A DNA stretch of 64,000 nucleotides, from the NCBI GenBank assembly GCA_021737695.1, contig JAIPDL010000001.1, forward strand, positions 1-64,000. The letters run 5' to 3'. Shown piece after piece: positions 18,333 to 26,973 of this stretch (position 1 is its first letter; each line of letters opens with the position of its first letter). The position numbers and the translations under genes were made by a program. This DNA comes from Desulfotignum sp. (GTDB lineage Bacteria; Desulfobacterota; Desulfobacteria; Desulfobacterales; Desulfobacteraceae). The notes beneath the pieces were generated by a model that made no database searches, was not told the origin of the DNA, and saw only the letters and a list, made by a program, of their open reading frames with translations.

Positions 18333-19709
18333 ATGAAAAAATTTTTTTCCCTGGTGATTTGTGTTGTAATTCTGGTGCCCCTGGCATGGGTGCTGACATA
18401 TCGATTTGAAGGGACGTCCCCTGAATTGGAAGTGGATCTGCCGTCGCGGTATCTCAAAGACAAGCTGACATTGTCTCTGGATGTTAAAGATATGAAAACC
18501 GGGCTCAGAGAGGTTCAGGTCCGTCTGGTTCAACAGGAAATCGAAAAAACCCTGATGGAAAAAACATATCCGGCCGGTTCTGTTTTTTCCCCGTTTTCCG
18601 GGGAAATCCGGAAGGAGGACCAGCTTGATATCCCTGTGGAAGCCAATAGGCATGGATTGAATGATGGAAAGGCCACGCTTCATATTCAGGTGTCGGATCA
18701 ATCCTGGCGGGGGTGGAACCGGGGCAATATCGTGGAAAAAAACATATCGGTCTTCATCGACACCCTACCTCCCCGGATCGAGGTGTTGAGCCGCCAGCAC
18801 AATGTGGAACGGGGGGGTAGCGGCCTGGTGATCTACAAGTTGTTTGAACCCGATGTGACAAGCGGTATTATGGTGGGAGACCGTTTTTTTCCGGGTCATT
18901 CCGGAATGTTTGATCAAACCGATATCCATGCCGCGTTTTTTGCGCTGGATCACACCCAGGGGCCCGGGACCCGGATCTGGGTCACGGCCGAAGATGCAGC
19001 GGGCAATACGACCCGCAAAGGATTTTATCATTATATCCGGGATCGCGGGTTTAAATCGGATGTACTTAAGATTTCCGATACATTCTTAGGGCTGACCATG
19101 CCTGATTTTCATCTCGGAGACCGGGAAGCCCAGTTTGAAAAAGCCGATCATCCGCTTCTGGAAAAATTCAAAGTGGTGAACACGGAACTTCGAAATGCCA
19201 ACGTGGAAAAAGTGCTGTCCATGCCCGCAGATACCGAACCGCAGATGCTGTGGGATGGAAAATTCGAGCGCATGTCCGGGGCCACCCGGGCCGGATTCGG
19301 AGACCGGCGCACCTACACATACAATGGAAAGGAATTCGGTCAGTCCCGTCACTTGGGCATCGATCTGGCTTCCACGGCCCTGGCACCGGTGGGCGCCGCC
19401 AATTCAGGTCGAATCATCATGGCGGGACCGGTGGGGATTTTCGGCAATACCGTGATCATCGACCATGGGTTCGGCCTGGCCAGTCTGTATTCTCATCTGA
19501 GCAACATGGTCGTATCTGTGGGAGACATAGTCGAAAAAGGGAATATCATCGGCAACACCGGCATGACCGGACTGGCTGCAGGAGATCATCTGCATTTTTC
19601 CATGATCGTGCACAATGTGTTTGTCAATCCCCTGGAATGGTGGGATACCAACTGGATCGAAAATAATATCACCGCCAAAATCAAGGCGATCGGTGAAGGA
19701 AAATCATGA
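18333..19709 (+). CDS. M23 family metallopeptidase (LytM type)
   Basis: This is a predicted envelope protein of 458 residues with an N-terminal membrane segment (MKKFFSLVICVVILVPLAW) and a long beta-rich periplasmic region. The C-terminal M23/LytM peptidase domain spans about residues 325-440. The zinc motif HLGIDLAS, YSHLS and the second motif GDHLHFS are all present, so the domain should be catalytically active on peptidoglycan cross-links. The region around residues 50-240 resembles an extracellular beta domain but I cannot name it. The start is chosen to give the signal anchor. The next gene overlaps by 4 bp. Confidence 0.88.
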   Translation: MKKFFSLVICVVILVPLAWVLTYRFEGTSPELEVDLPSRYLKDKLTLSLDVKDMKTGLREVQVRLVQQEIEKTLMEKTYPAGSVFSPFSGEIRKEDQLDIPVEANRHGLNDGKATLHIQVSDQSWRGWNRGNIVEKNISVFIDTLPPRIEVLSRQHNVERGGSGLVIYKLFEPDVTSGIMVGDRFFPGHSGMFDQTDIHAAFFALDHTQGPGTRIWVTAEDAAGNTTRKGFYHYIRDRGFKSDVLKISDTFLGLTMPDFHLGDREAQFEKADHPLLEKFKVVNTELRNANVEKVLSMPADTEPQMLWDGKFERMSGATRAGFGDRRTYTYNGKEFGQSRHLGIDLASTALAPVGAANSGRIIMAGPVGIFGNTVIIDHGFGLASLYSHLSNMVVSVGDIVEKGNIIGNTGMTGLAAGDHLHFSMIVHNVFVNPLEWWDTNWIENNITAKIKAIGEGKS

Positions 19710-20875
19710 GCGATTTTAAAATCAACAAAACATATGAACAGATCAACCGGAAAATCGCCCGGGGAGAGGCAGTGGTGGTCACTGCCGAAGAAATTGTCGA
19801 CATAGCAAAAAACAATGGCATTGTGGAAGCGGCCCGGCAGGTGGATGTGGTCACTACCGGCACCTTTGCACCCATGTGTTCTTCCGGTGCGTTCATCAAT
19901 ATCGGACAGTCGAAACCGGTGATCCGCACCACAAAAACCTGGTTTAACAATGTGCCGGCCTATTCGGGTATTGCGGCGGTGGACTGCTATCTGGGAGCCA
20001 CCCAGACCTGTGATGATGATCCGTTGAACAAACGTCACCCCGGAGATTTCAATTACGGCGGCGGCCATGTGATCCAGGATCTGGTGGCGGGCAAATCCGT
20101 TGAAATCCGGGCGGAATCCTATGGCACCGACTGTTATCCCAACCGGCGCATTGAAAAGGTCATGACCCTTAAGGAACTGTCCAATGCCATGCTGGTAAAC
20201 CCCAGAAACGCTTATCAGAATTACAACTGTGCCATCAATCGGTCGGATCGCACCAAATACACGTATATGGGTACATTGAAGCCCGGTACGGGCAATGCCA
20301 ATTATTCCACATCCGGTGCGTTGAGCCCTTTGTTCAATGACCCGTACCTGAAAACCATCGGACTGGGCACCCGGATCTTTCTGGGCGGGGCCCAGGGGTA
20401 TGTCACCTGGACCGGCACCCAGCACAAGTCTGCGGTGGACCGGGGATTGAATGGGGTGCCCCTGGGGCCGGCCGGTACGTTAATGGTCATGGGAGATCTC
20501 AAGGAGATGTCTTCTGACTGGCTGAAGGGCCAGAGTATCCGGGGGTATGGCTGTTCCCTGTCCGTGGGACTGGGTGTTCCCATTCCCATTCTCAATGAGG
20601 AAATTTTGAAATTCACGGCGGTTTCCGATGAGGAGATCTTTACTCAGATTGTGGACTATGGATATGATTATCCCGAAGGCGTTGCCCGGTCTTATGGCCA
20701 GGTAAGCTATGCGGAACTCAAAAGCGGCACCATTATGATCAAGGGCCAACCTGTGTCCACGCATCCTTTGTCCAGCATGGTCAAGGCCAGAAAGATCGCC
20801 CATCTTCTCAAATCTGCCATAAAGCAGTCCAAATTCCTTTTAGGGCAGCCCCAGCATCTATTCGGGCAGCCATAG
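19706..20875 (+). CDS. DUF39 / homocysteine-biosynthesis sulfurtransferase family protein
   Basis: The 389-residue protein belongs to the DUF39 (HcyBio) family. Members such as Methanosarcina MA1821 convert aspartate semialdehyde and sulfide to homocysteine together with a small NIL-domain ferredoxin. Recognised segments are TTGTFAPMCSSGAFINIG (with conserved Cys58), NVPAYSGIAAVDCYLGATQ, and the glycine-rich IFLGGAQGYVTWTGTQH near residue 235. There is no CBS domain at the C-terminus; the protein ends in a short basic tail with QPQHLFGQP. No partner ferredoxin gene is adjacent. It overlaps the M23 gene by 4 bp and precedes lepB. The function is a family inference. Confidence 0.85.
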   Translation: MSDFKINKTYEQINRKIARGEAVVVTAEEIVDIAKNNGIVEAARQVDVVTTGTFAPMCSSGAFINIGQSKPVIRTTKTWFNNVPAYSGIAAVDCYLGATQTCDDDPLNKRHPGDFNYGGGHVIQDLVAGKSVEIRAESYGTDCYPNRRIEKVMTLKELSNAMLVNPRNAYQNYNCAINRSDRTKYTYMGTLKPGTGNANYSTSGALSPLFNDPYLKTIGLGTRIFLGGAQGYVTWTGTQHKSAVDRGLNGVPLGPAGTLMVMGDLKEMSSDWLKGQSIRGYGCSLSVGLGVPIPILNEEILKFTAVSDEEIFTQIVDYGYDYPEGVARSYGQVSYAELKSGTIMIKGQPVSTHPLSSMVKARKIAHLLKSAIKQSKFLLGQPQHLFGQP

Positions 20876-20889
20876 AGGTTCAGATTCAA

Positions 20890-21489
20890 ATGAAAAAAAA
20901 GAAAAACGCCTGGCGGGAGAATATCGAAGCCATTCTCATTGCCGTTGTGATCGCTCTGTTCATCCGGACCTTTCTTGTTCAGGCCTTTAAAATTCCTTCC
21001 GGTTCCATGCTGGAAACCCTTCAGATCGGGGACCAGATCCTGGTGAACAAGTTTATTTACGGGGTCAAGATTCCTTTTACCGACGGTCGGATTCTGATTC
21101 CTTTGAAAAATCCTCAGCGGGGAGACATTATTGTCTTCAAATACCCGGAGGACCCATCCAAAGATTTTATCAAGCGGGTGGTGGCTGTGGCCGGAGACAC
21201 CGTGTCCATTGTTGACAAACAATTATATGTGAACGGAGATCCGGTGGTTGATGAGCCCTATGCCATGTATTCCAGCCATCCTACCTATGTGGATAACATG
21301 TCACCGGTGCAGGTGCCGGAAAACAAGCTGTTTGTCATGGGGGATAACCGGGACAACAGCCATGACAGCCGGTTCTGGGGTTTTGTAGACCTGTCGGCCG
21401 TCAAGGGAAAGGCCTTTATGATCTACTGGTCCTGGGACCGGGAGGAATTCGGTGTCCGGTGGCATCGGATCGGGGATCTGCTGATATGA
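20890..21489 (+). CDS. lepB: Signal peptidase I
   Basis: LepB cleaves signal peptides from exported proteins on the outer face of the inner membrane. The 199-residue product has one N-terminal membrane helix (about residues 12-31). The catalytic Ser39 lies in IPSGSMLETL, the catalytic Lys in DFIKRVVAVAGD near residue 97, and the box E motif MGDNRDNSHDSRFWG near residue 153. The short length and single helix are typical of bacteria outside the enterobacteria. It is 14 bp after the DUF39 gene and 22 bp before pyrB. Confidence 0.96.
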   Translation: MKKKKNAWRENIEAILIAVVIALFIRTFLVQAFKIPSGSMLETLQIGDQILVNKFIYGVKIPFTDGRILIPLKNPQRGDIIVFKYPEDPSKDFIKRVVAVAGDTVSIVDKQLYVNGDPVVDEPYAMYSSHPTYVDNMSPVQVPENKLFVMGDNRDNSHDSRFWGFVDLSAVKGKAFMIYWSWDREEFGVRWHRIGDLLI

Positions 21490-21511
21490 TTGACTGATTG
21501 AAGGATGCATT

Positions 21512-22450
21512 ATGCGATTCACAAAAAAGGATATTCTGGATATCCATTCCCTGGATCCTGCGGAGATCACCCTGATCCTGGACACGGCCATGGGCATGAA
21601 GGAGATTTCCCAGCGACCGGTGAAAAAAGTGCCCACCCTGCGGGGCAAGACCATTGTGCTGTTTTTTCAGGAACCCTCCACCCGGACCAAACTGTCCTTT
21701 GAAATTGCCGCCAAACGCCTGTCCGCCGATTCCGTAGCCATTGCCAAATCCGGTTCCTCCATGGCCAAGGGAGAAACGCTGATGGACACGGTCAAAAATC
21801 TGGAGGCCATGAAACCGGATGTGATCGTAATGCGCCATGCCTCTTCCGGAGCCGCTTACCTGGTGGCCAACCGGGTGAACTGCTCGGTGATCAATGCCGG
21901 AGACGGGATTCATGCCCATCCGTCCCAGGCGTTGCTGGATCTGATGAGCGTCCGGGAAAAAAAAGGATGTATCAAGGGATTGAAACTGGCCATGATCGGG
22001 GATATTGCCCATTCCCGGGTGGCCCGGTCCGATATTATCGGATTTTCCAAAATGGGGGCTCATGTTTCGGTGTGTGCGCCGCTGACCATGATTCCGGCGG
22101 GGATCGAAGCGTTGGGCTGCACGGTGGCACCCAGTATGGAAGCGTGTGTGACCGATGCGGACGTGATCATGACGCTCCGGATTCAAAAAGAACGGATGAC
22201 CGATGTGCTGTTTCCGTCCGAGCGCGAATATGCCGGCCGTTTCGGGCTCAACACCCAACGGGTGGCCCTGGCCCATAAGGATGTGACCATCATGCATCCC
22301 GGCCCCATGAACCGGGGGGTGGAAATCAGCAGTGGTGTGGCGGATGGAAAATATTCCATGATTCTGGATCAGGTGACCAACGGCGTGGCCCTGCGCATGG
22401 CCCTTTATTATCTGGTGGCGGGAGGAAGCAGACATGCGGACACTGATTAA
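21512..22450 (+). CDS. pyrB: Aspartate carbamoyltransferase catalytic subunit
   Basis: PyrB condenses carbamoyl phosphate and aspartate, the committed step of pyrimidine synthesis. The 312-residue protein has the carbamoyl-phosphate motif FFQEPSTRTKLSFE near residue 52, HPSQALLDL near residue 135, and the aspartate-binding RIQKER near residue 228. There is no pyrI regulatory gene next to it; instead pyrC follows with a 17-bp overlap, as in many bacteria whose PyrB works with dihydroorotase. Confidence 0.97.
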   Translation: MRFTKKDILDIHSLDPAEITLILDTAMGMKEISQRPVKKVPTLRGKTIVLFFQEPSTRTKLSFEIAAKRLSADSVAIAKSGSSMAKGETLMDTVKNLEAMKPDVIVMRHASSGAAYLVANRVNCSVINAGDGIHAHPSQALLDLMSVREKKGCIKGLKLAMIGDIAHSRVARSDIIGFSKMGAHVSVCAPLTMIPAGIEALGCTVAPSMEACVTDADVIMTLRIQKERMTDVLFPSEREYAGRFGLNTQRVALAHKDVTIMHPGPMNRGVEISSGVADGKYSMILDQVTNGVALRMALYYLVAGGSRHADTD

Positions 22451-23723
22451 AGGCGCCCGGGTCCTGGATCCCGGGAAAGTGGATGGGTACAAATCCATTC
22501 TCATCAACGGACAGACCATTGAGGCGATTCTGGATCCGGCAGATTTTGTGCCTGAAAATGAAAACGATCTTAACGTGATTGATGCCGCAGGACTGGTGCT
22601 GGTGCCCGGGCTCATGGATATTCATGTGCATCTGCGGGAGCCGGGCCATGAATACAAGGAAACCATTGCCACGGGTGCGGCGGCCGCTGCCCGGGGGGGA
22701 TTCACGGCTGTGTGTGCCATGCCCAACACCCGACCGGTGAATGACAACAGTCAGGTGACCGCGTTTATTCTTGGAAAAGCCAATGCTGCCAAAGGGGCCC
22801 GGGTGTATCCGGTGGGGGCTGTCACCCAGGGGTCTGCCGGCACTCAGCTGTCAGAGATTCAAGACATGCAGCAGGCAGGTATCAAAGCCGTGTCTGATGA
22901 CGGCCGTCCCGTGGAAAACGCCCAGATCATGCGCCGGGCTCTGGAGTATTGTCGCGGGCTGTCCATACCGGTGTTTGTTCATGCCGAAGACCTGTCTCTT
23001 GTGAACGGCGGTGCCATGAATGAAGGTCCGCCCGCCACGGCCCAGGGTATTCCCGGGATTCCCAATGCGGCGGAAGCCGTGATGGTGGCCAGAGACATTC
23101 TTTTATCCCGGCTTACCGGGGGGCATGTGCATTTCTGTCATATCAGCTGCGAAGAATCCATTGATCTGATCCGAAAAGCCAAGCACCAGGGTATTCGGGT
23201 GACCTGTGAAACCGCGCCCCATTATTTCACTTTGACCGATGCGGATGTCAAAGGGTATGACACCTGTTTCAAGATGAATCCACCGCTTAGATCGGAAAAA
23301 GACCGTCAGGCGGTAATCCAGGGTCTGGCAGACGGTACCATTGATGTCATTGCTTCAGACCATGCACCCCACAGCAAAGAGGAAAAAGATCTGGAATTTG
23401 ACCGGGCCGCATTCGGGATTGTGGGGCTTGAGACCTCATTGCCGTTGTCTTTGAAACTGGTTCAAAATAACCATCTGACTCTGGAAAATCTGATTTTGAA
23501 AATGGCGAAAAATCCGGCTAAAATCCTGGGAATCAACAATGACATCACGCCTGGAAACCCGGCGGATCTGTCCTTGATCGACCTTAAGGAACAAGGGGTG
23601 ATCGACCCGGCCCGGTTTGTATCCAAAAGCCGTAACACCCCGTTTACGGGGATGAAGGTTCAGGGAAGGGCGGCGGCTACCATGGTGGACGGTATTTTTG
23701 TTTTTGGATGGTGGCATGACTGA
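22434..23723 (+). CDS. pyrC: Dihydroorotase
   Basis: PyrC cyclises carbamoyl aspartate to dihydroorotate. The 429-residue length and DIHVHLREPGHEYKET motif (metal His pair) put it in the long, class I group. The later motifs CHISCEESIDLI, TCETAPHYF and the metal-binding SDHAPHSKEEK are intact, so it should be active rather than a PyrX pseudo-enzyme. The start lies within the end of pyrB (17-bp overlap), and its end overlaps the response-regulator gene by 8 bp. Confidence 0.96.
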   Translation: MRTLIKGARVLDPGKVDGYKSILINGQTIEAILDPADFVPENENDLNVIDAAGLVLVPGLMDIHVHLREPGHEYKETIATGAAAAARGGFTAVCAMPNTRPVNDNSQVTAFILGKANAAKGARVYPVGAVTQGSAGTQLSEIQDMQQAGIKAVSDDGRPVENAQIMRRALEYCRGLSIPVFVHAEDLSLVNGGAMNEGPPATAQGIPGIPNAAEAVMVARDILLSRLTGGHVHFCHISCEESIDLIRKAKHQGIRVTCETAPHYFTLTDADVKGYDTCFKMNPPLRSEKDRQAVIQGLADGTIDVIASDHAPHSKEEKDLEFDRAAFGIVGLETSLPLSLKLVQNNHLTLENLILKMAKNPAKILGINNDITPGNPADLSLIDLKEQGVIDPARFVSKSRNTPFTGMKVQGRAAATMVDGIFVFGWWHD

Positions 23724-25122
23724 AGCGAAACGCGACCAATTCAGGCTGTTGGTGGTGGATGATGACACCAGTATGCGGGAATTTTTGGAGCTGCTGCTGT
23801 CTAAAGAAAATTATTGTGTGACCACGGCTGAAAACGGAAAACGCGCACTGAAGCTGATCGGCAGTCATACCTATGACCTGGTGCTGGTGGATATCCGTTT
23901 AGGGGACATCACCGGTCTGGAAGTACTCAAACAGGTCAAACAGAAGCATCCCGACACCGTGGTCATCATGATTTCCGCATATTCCACCACGGAGATTGCG
24001 GTGACGGCCATGAATGAAGGGGCGTATGATTTCGTTCCCAAACCGTTTGACAACGAGGAACTGCGCCAGACCATCGCCCGGGCCCTGGACCTTCAAACCC
24101 TGGAGCAGGAAAAAAAACACCGGGAATCAGAGATTCAGGATTATCTTCATTTTGACCGGATCATCGGCAACAGTCCGGGGATGGTCGGCATTTACAACCA
24201 GATTCATCAAATCAGTGCCACCAAGACCAATGTGCTGATCACCGGTGAAAGCGGTACGGGCAAGGAATTGATTGCCCGGGCCATTCACGAACACTCGGAT
24301 CGAAAAGACAAGCCGTTTGTGGTGGTGAACTGCGGGGGAATTCCGGATACACTCATGGAAAGTGAATTCTTCGGCCATGTCCGGGGCGCTTTCACCGGCG
24401 CAGTGGTGGACAAAAAAGGGCTGTTTGAAGTCGCGGAGCAGGGTACGATTTTTCTGGATGAAATCGGTGAGTTGTCGTCGCTGCTCCAGGTCAAGCTCCT
24501 GCGGGCGGTCCAGGACACCTCGTTTACACCGGTGGGCGGTACCACTGAAATCACCGTGGATGTACGGATCATTTCCGCTACCAACAAAGAGCTGGATACA
24601 GAGGTGGTGGAAGGACGGTTCAGGGAAGATCTGTTTTTCCGATTGAATGTTATTCCGATCAAAGTGCCGCCTTTACGGGAACGAAAAGGGGATGTGTCGG
24701 TATTGGCCCAGCATTTCGCTGAAAAATATGCCAAAAAAATGGGCCGGGATATTGCTAAACTGTCTTCCTATGCCATCGATTTTTTAAACAAATATTCATT
24801 TCCAGGAAATGTGCGGGAGCTTGAAAATTTGATCGAACGTTCTGTTGCCCTGTCATCCACCAACATTATTTTGCCCGAAAGCCTGACCATTTCCATGCAT
24901 AAAGCCCGTCGGTGGGTCGAGGGTATTGAAAATCGTCGATTTGACCTGAATCAGGTGGAGCAGGGTGTCGACCTGGACGAAATTCTGTCTGCGATTGAAT
25001 CTGCCTATCTGAAAAAAGCCTTAAAGGTGACCGACGGAGACAAGAAAAAAGCAGCGGATTTGCTGAATCTGTCCTTACGCTCGATGCGGTATCGACTGGA
25101 CAAAATCGAGACGGATTCATAA
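23716..25122 (+). CDS. Sigma-54-dependent response regulator (NtrC family)
   Basis: The 468-residue protein has three parts. A receiver domain spans about residues 10-120, with phospho-Asp in LVLVDIRLGD and VPKPFD. An AAA+ sigma-54 activator domain spans about 150-380, with Walker A GESGTGKE, the sigma-54 contact loop GAFTGA and Walker B GTIFLDEIGEL. A Fis-type helix-turn-helix ends it, with KKAADLLNLSLRSMRYRL. It resembles PilR/AtoC regulators and would activate RpoN promoters when phosphorylated. No cognate kinase is adjacent; it follows pyrC with an 8-bp overlap. The start at 23716 gives a normal receiver N-terminus. The target genes are unknown. Confidence 0.93.
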   Translation: MTEAKRDQFRLLVVDDDTSMREFLELLLSKENYCVTTAENGKRALKLIGSHTYDLVLVDIRLGDITGLEVLKQVKQKHPDTVVIMISAYSTTEIAVTAMNEGAYDFVPKPFDNEELRQTIARALDLQTLEQEKKHRESEIQDYLHFDRIIGNSPGMVGIYNQIHQISATKTNVLITGESGTGKELIARAIHEHSDRKDKPFVVVNCGGIPDTLMESEFFGHVRGAFTGAVVDKKGLFEVAEQGTIFLDEIGELSSLLQVKLLRAVQDTSFTPVGGTTEITVDVRIISATNKELDTEVVEGRFREDLFFRLNVIPIKVPPLRERKGDVSVLAQHFAEKYAKKMGRDIAKLSSYAIDFLNKYSFPGNVRELENLIERSVALSSTNIILPESLTISMHKARRWVEGIENRRFDLNQVEQGVDLDEILSAIESAYLKKALKVTDGDKKKAADLLNLSLRSMRYRLDKIETDS

Positions 25123-25180
25123 ATCTGTCCGCCTTGAAAGTAAAGGCTGGGGCCAGTCCAGCTGGGCGGGTATGAACTTT

Positions 25181-26383
25181 TCAGAGACAAAACAGATGAA
25201 TTGCCCGGTCCCGCAGATATTGACCGATGGGAATAGCGGATGTGGCTGCCGGGGACGGGGCGTTGCAGACATGCAGGGAGCGCGGGGTCCGTGCAAACAG
25301 AAAATCGTGAATCAGATCGCCGTTTCGGGTGACCGCCTGGGCCCGGATACCCGGCGGATAGGGTAAAAGGTCAGTATTTGTCAAAGACGGGCAGTATTTT
25401 CGGACACGTGTCAGATACCCGGGTTTCCATAAAGAATCCACCTGTTCTTTGATGCCGGATACCAGGTGCCGGGTCATGACCTTCCAGAATCCGGGGAATA
25501 CCGCCATGTCAGCAATATCGATAAAATTGGCGCTGAACCGTCCATATCCTTCCCGGTCAAATCCCAGCACCGCATTGGGACCGACTGTGATTCGCCCGTC
25601 AATCATGGGCGTCAGATGCACGCCCAGAAAAGGCAGGCCAGGGTCGGGTATCGGATAGATAAGCCGGGAAACAATATCGGATCGGTGTGTGGGCAATTGA
25701 AAATATTCCCCCCGGAAAGGCAGGATGGAAAAATCGATGTCTATGTGCATCATTTTTGCCAGACGGTCCGCCATCACCCCGGCGCACACCACCAGATAAC
25801 GAGTCGAAACGGTACGGGTCCGGGTGGAAACCGTCACCTGATCCCGGGTTTCGATCAAATGGGTAACAGATTGCCCGGTCTGCACACGTCCGCCTTTGGC
25901 CAGAAACAGGTCTGCCATTTTCCGGGTGATCTGTGTAAAATCGCAGATCCCGGTGGCCGGGACCAGCAACGCCCCCAGTCCTTGAATATGGGGTTCCATA
26001 TACGTCAGTTCCTGGGGGGTCACATCAATCACCTGGATCTGGTTCTGGATGCAGCGCTGTTTTAAAGCCTGCATTCGTTCCAGCTCAATGGGGGTCGTGG
26101 CCACCAGCAGTTTGCCGCATTGCTTGAACGGTATGTGGTGCTCTTTACAAAATGCCATGGTGGCATGGGACCCGCGCCGGCAGAAATCCGCTTTCAGACT
26201 GCCGGGGGCGTAATAAACACCGGCATGAATCACGCCGGAATTATGCCCTGTCTGGTGAGCGGCGAACCGGTGTTCTTTTTCAATCAGCAGAATTTTTGCT
26301 TCAGGGAATCGTGTCTGAAGTGCCAGAGCCGTGGATACCCCCACAATTCCACCACCGATGATGGTCATGTCATGCTGTTTCAT
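25181..26383 (-). CDS. lhgO: L-2-hydroxyglutarate oxidase/dehydrogenase
   Basis: LhgO is an FAD enzyme that oxidises L-2-hydroxyglutarate to 2-oxoglutarate. In E. coli it is a membrane-associated dehydrogenase passing electrons to quinone. The 400-residue protein starts with the FAD motif IIGGGIVGVSTALAL. Then come LLIEKE, the family-specific HQTGHNSGVIHAGVYY near residue 46, and PFLGVHLTPMIDGRITVGPNA near residue 255. It ends with the FAD-closing segment NAPSPAATSAIPIGQ. It is a single gene on the minus strand, convergent with the sigma-54 regulator. In an anaerobe a quinone acceptor is likelier than oxygen. Confidence 0.9.
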   Translation of the reverse strand: MKQHDMTIIGGGIVGVSTALALQTRFPEAKILLIEKEHRFAAHQTGHNSGVIHAGVYYAPGSLKADFCRRGSHATMAFCKEHHIPFKQCGKLLVATTPIELERMQALKQRCIQNQIQVIDVTPQELTYMEPHIQGLGALLVPATGICDFTQITRKMADLFLAKGGRVQTGQSVTHLIETRDQVTVSTRTRTVSTRYLVVCAGVMADRLAKMMHIDIDFSILPFRGEYFQLPTHRSDIVSRLIYPIPDPGLPFLGVHLTPMIDGRITVGPNAVLGFDREGYGRFSANFIDIADMAVFPGFWKVMTRHLVSGIKEQVDSLWKPGYLTRVRKYCPSLTNTDLLPYPPGIRAQAVTRNGDLIHDFLFARTPRSLHVCNAPSPAATSAIPIGQYLRDRAIHLFCL

Positions 26384-26472
26384 GGTCGCGCATCATAATA
26401 TCCCGGCCCTTGAAAATCAAGTCAAGGTTGATGGGGCTTAACATCAAAGACGATTGATTTTTCGATCCCCGG

Positions 26473-26502
26473 TTGACCCCGGGACCCCAAAAGGTATATA
26501 AG
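26473..26502 (+). promoter_or_regulatory. Sigma-70-type promoter of the scaffold-tmc operon
   Basis: TTGACC (26473-26478) is followed after 16 bases by TATATA (26495-26500), or after 18 bases by TATAAG (26497-26502). This is about 47 bp upstream of the first gene's start and is the best promoter-like match in the 165-bp gap. The GC-rich CCCCGGTTGACCCCGGG context around the -35 box could also hold an operator. Confidence 0.6.
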
Positions 26503-26548
26503 AGCTGGATAAAAGCTTGTGGTATATATCAGAATGGAGAGTTTAAAA

Positions 26549-26956
26549 ATGAACGATTTGGATTTCTGGAACCGCCATTCCGTTCAATATCTTGAAATGG
26601 CGTTTGACACCGGACACAAAGAAAAAATTTATGATCCGGACGGATATGGCAAAAGAACCGGAGAATGCGGGGATACGGTTGAATTTTCGATCAAGGTGAA
26701 AGACGGCATGCTGGACTTGATCTCTTTTATGGCCCATGGATGCCTTAACACCACGGCATGCTGCAATACAGTGGTTTTTTTAGCCCGGGGAAAACCCATT
26801 GATCAGGCCTGGGAAATAACCCCGGAACAGGTGGTGAAATATCTTCAGACTCTGCCGCCGGATCATGAACACTGCGCCCAGTTGGCGGTCGGTGGCTTGT
26901 ATCTGGCATTGTCCGATTTTCAGTCCGGGCGGACCCACCGGGCCAAAACCGCGTAA
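26549..26956 (+). CDS. IscU/NifU-N-type Fe-S cluster scaffold protein
   Basis: The 135-residue protein is an IscU-like scaffold on which 2Fe-2S or 4Fe-4S clusters are assembled from cysteine-desulfurase sulfur. The three cluster-binding cysteines and the Asp are present: TGECGDTV (Cys plus Asp), AHGCLNTTACCNT, and HEHCAQLAV. The start at 26549 is chosen for GGAG 9 bases upstream and because it yields the usual N-terminus; the in-frame ATG at 26519 would add ten unrelated residues. It is 17 bp upstream of tmcD, so it probably serves the Fe-S-rich Tmc proteins. No cysteine desulfurase gene is adjacent. Confidence 0.9.
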   Translation: MNDLDFWNRHSVQYLEMAFDTGHKEKIYDPDGYGKRTGECGDTVEFSIKVKDGMLDLISFMAHGCLNTTACCNTVVFLARGKPIDQAWEITPEQVVKYLQTLPPDHEHCAQLAVGGLYLALSDFQSGRTHRAKTA

Positions 26957-26973
26957 GAATTCGGAGAAAAATT

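Noticed and set aside
21416-22615. 399-codon minus-strand open frame opposite pyrB
   Set aside because: It lies entirely opposite pyrB and neighbours, is rich in His/Gly/Arg as antisense frames in this GC-rich DNA are, and has no recognisable domain.
25146-25162. Hairpin GCTGG/CCAGC between the sigma-54 regulator and lhgO
   Set aside because: The stem is only 5 bp and no U run follows on either strand, so a terminator call is not supported.
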